Made by a program: the position numbers and the translations under genes. A model generated the notes under the pieces. That model had not been told where the DNA came from. It saw only the letters and a program-made list of their open reading frames with translations, and made no database searches. From assembly GCA_016700415.1 (NCBI GenBank), contig CP065018.1, positions 1,302,001-1,366,000 of the forward strand: a DNA stretch of 64,000 nucleotides, written 5' to 3'. The stretch is from Flavobacteriales bacterium (GTDB lineage Bacteria; Bacteroidota; Bacteroidia; Flavobacteriales_F; PHOS-HE28). Below, piece by piece: positions 62,141 through 64,000 of this stretch; position 1 is the first letter of the stretch, and each line of letters opens with the position of its first letter.

Positions 62141-64000
62141 ATGAAGAAACTCTTTACCTGGCCCCTACCGGTTTTGTCGATCCTCGTGTTCGCACTTAGC
62201 GGATCCACTGCCTTGGCCCAGGGCCAGCAGTACAGCATTTCAGGTGGCGACATTTCCACATGTTCCGGAGTACTAGAGGATACAGGAGGACCCACTGGTG
62301 ACTATGGCAATAACGAAAATTTCACCGTCACCATTTGTCCGGATATTCCGGGTGACGCCATCTCCCTGAACTGGGTCTTCTTCGCCTTGAGCACCCAAGG
62401 CCCCAATCCCTTGGACCGGATTCTCCTTTGGGACGGTGATAACACTTCCGCCACCCCACTCGGCCAGTACACCGGCAGCCAATTGCAAGGATTGATCACC
62501 TCGACCACGAACATGAACGCGACGGGCTGCATCACCGTGCAGTTCATCTCGAACGGCGCAGGCACGGGCAACTTCGCGGCCGGCATCACGTGCTACACGC
62601 CGTGCGAGCGCCCAACGGCAGTGGCCACGATGTCCGAACCTGGGCCAACTGCACTGGTCTGCGTGGGTGAGGATATCTCCTTTGACGGCAGTGGTTCCTA
62701 TGCCGCCCCGACCTTCAACATCACGGACTACACTTGGATCTTTGATGACGGCAGCACAGGCAGTTCGCCGACCGCCACGCATTCTTATTCCGCTCCCGGA
62801 GAATATATTGTTCAGTTGAACCTATTGGACGACAACGGTTGCGTGAACTCAAATGTGGTGGACCTGCAGGTCTTGGTAAGCACCACGCCGTCTTTCGTCG
62901 GCACCATTGAAAGTTTGGAGACTTGCTTAGGGGCAGTTGTAGACTTCACCGCGGTCGTACAGCCCACTACGTGGACGGGCATTCCGGAGGCGCACTTCGG
63001 CAGTGGTGTCTATCTTCCGGACGATCTTGGCATCCCTTTCACGAGTGACCTGGTGTTCACCCAGTTCGATCCGGGCCAATCGGTGACCAGCACCAATGAT
63101 ATTCTTTCCGTTTGCGTCAATATGGAGCATTCCTACATGGGTGATCTGGTGCTCCAGGTCACCTGCCCAAACGGGCAGACCATGGTGATGCACCAGCAAG
63201 GGGGTGGGGGCACGTTCATCGGCGATGCCAATGATACTGACGAACCTCCAAATCCTCCGGTGCCCGGTGTTTGCTGGAACTACTGCTGGAGCCCAACGGC
63301 CACCTTGGGCACTTGGGCCGATTGCGCCAACTTCGGTCCCACGCCCAACGTGATGCCCTCCAGCCAAGGCACTGCGCTAGTACCCGGTACATACACCCCC
63401 GTGCAACCCTTCACCAACCTCATCGGCTGTCCGCTCAACGGGACGTGGACCTTCACAAGTACGGACCTCTACGCGATCGACAACGGCTTTATATGCGATT
63501 GGTCCATCAACTTCGATCCGGCTATAATCCCGGATGCCACGCAGTTCACACCGGTGCTCGGCATCACCATTGATTCCGCAGGTTGGACCGGCCCCTCATT
63601 CGTAGAGGACCCGAATGACCCGCTCATCGGCCAAGCCACGCTGGTCGTTCCGGGTTCGTACGATTACACCTTTACGGTCACGGACAACTTCGGTTGTTCG
63701 TACGACACCACCATCAACGTCATCATTGACCCGCAGATGGTGGTGGACGCGGGGCCGCCCATCGAACTGTGCAACGTTCCCGAGCCCATGGCCGGTGGCA
63801 TCACTGCCAACGCTGTTCCGAACATCACCTATGTCTGGGTCCCCGCCGCGGGCCTCACCGACCCTTCGGACCCCGTGACCGACGTCTTTGTCACGTCGCC
63901 CACTTGGTTCTTCCTTACGGCTTACCCTGCGGGATCTCCCGAATGTGCGGTAATGGACAGTGTGCTGGTAACCCCGCCACCTTCCCTGGATCCCGGTGAG
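62141..64000 (+). CDS. Large PKD/P-domain surface protein (N-terminal part)
   Basis: The frame is open from the ATG at 62141 to the window end (620 codons, no stop). A signal peptide (LFTWPLPVLSILVFALSGST, cleavage after ALA) precedes a CUB-like first domain (residues about 30-160, STCSGVLEDTGGP ... FTVTICP). A PKD domain follows (VCVGEDISFDGSGSYAAPTF ... YTWIFDDGSTGSSPTATHSY). Then comes a subtilisin-type P-domain (SVCVNMEHSYMGDLVLQVTC ... GCPLNGTWTFTSTDLYAIDN), then Ig/SprB-like repeats. This resembles SprB-like and gliding-associated T9SS cargo; the sorting domain should lie beyond the window. Total length unknown. Confidence 0.88.
   Translation, partial: MKKLFTWPLPVLSILVFALSGSTALAQGQQYSISGGDISTCSGVLEDTGGPTGDYGNNENFTVTICPDIPGDAISLNWVFFALSTQGPNPLDRILLWDGDNTSATPLGQYTGSQLQGLITSTTNMNATGCITVQFISNGAGTGNFAAGITCYTPCERPTAVATMSEPGPTALVCVGEDISFDGSGSYAAPTFNITDYTWIFDDGSTGSSPTATHSYSAPGEYIVQLNLLDDNGCVNSNVVDLQVLVSTTPSFVGTIESLETCLGAVVDFTAVVQPTTWTGIPEAHFGSGVYLPDDLGIPFTSDLVFTQFDPGQSVTSTNDILSVCVNMEHSYMGDLVLQVTCPNGQTMVMHQQGGGGTFIGDANDTDEPPNPPVPGVCWNYCWSPTATLGTWADCANFGPTPNVMPSSQGTALVPGTYTPVQPFTNLIGCPLNGTWTFTSTDLYAIDNGFICDWSINFDPAIIPDATQFTPVLGITIDSAGWTGPSFVEDPNDPLIGQATLVVPGSYDYTFTVTDNFGCSYDTTINVIIDPQMVVDAGPPIELCNVPEPMAGGITANAVPNITYVWVPAAGLTDPSDPVTDVFVTSPTWFFLTAYPAGSPECAVMDSVLVTPPPSLDPGE

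Overview
The window looks like chromosome from a GC-rich member of the Bacteroidota, probably an environmental Flavobacteriales-type lineage. The evidence is six clear cell-surface or secreted proteins of the type IX secretion system (T9SS) world (gliding-motility-type and Por-type C-terminal sorting domains, a PorP/SprF partner, PKD, SBBP and SprB repeats), the near absence of Shine-Dalgarno sequences, and promoter boxes of the Bacteroidota type (TAnnTTTG). GC looks close to 60% by eye; I did not measure it. The lineage call is an inference from gene content, not from a marker gene.

Layout. 0-3 kb: end of a MacB-type ABC permease, its HlyD/MacA-like adaptor, rsmE and a DUF4159 protein. 3-8.2 kb (mostly minus strand): TerC-like membrane protein, an alpha/beta hydrolase behind a histidine ammonia-lyase, a higBA toxin-antitoxin pair with a visible operator, and hisS. 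8.3-14.5 kb (minus): a PorP/SprF protein overlapping a large SBBP/SprB-repeat adhesin, then an acyltransferase. 14.7-30 kb (mostly plus): sodium/solute symporter, diheme lipoprotein, FG-GAP/ASPIC T9SS protein, GreA/GreB-like factor, an internally repeated T9SS protein, TSUP permease, the SRP RNA, an SDR, a T9SS protein broken by one in-frame stop, fructose-6-phosphate aldolase, YciO-like protein, and (minus) the NAD(P)HX repair enzyme. 30-41.6 kb: barrel protein, pcm, an oxidoreductase/lipoprotein/sugar-transferase operon, 3-hydroxyacyl-CoA dehydrogenase, a methyltransferase-like protein, YeiH, a ribosome hibernation factor and a THUMP RNA methyltransferase. 41.6-46.1 kb: a 1468-codon adhesin flanked by inverted copies of one repeat. 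46-56 kb: DUF4294 protein, biotin carboxylase, CPA2 antiporter, serine hydrolase, sucC, YbdG-like channel and a LolD-type ATPase. 56-60 kb is the most disturbed stretch: a delta-60-repeat protein, a diverged echo of the lolD 3' end, and an IS256-family element with a 9-bp target duplication. 60-64 kb: small membrane protein, DUF4412-like protein, J-domain/KTSC fusion, and the start of a long PKD/P-domain surface protein cut by the window end.

Most genes are housekeeping or surface proteins and no dedicated defence, phage or biosynthetic island is present. The most unusual signals lie between the genes. First, TAnnTT(T/C)G boxes sit only 4-5 nt upstream of many start codons. The same box lies 3 nt before the predicted 5' end of the SRP RNA, which sets the distance to the transcription start and suggests that many mRNAs here are leaderless. 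Second, there are several families of palindromic or word-like intergenic repeats, one of which flanks an adhesin gene as inverted copies. Third, two genes (rsmE and lolD) have a diverged, protein-conserving copy of their own last codons just downstream.
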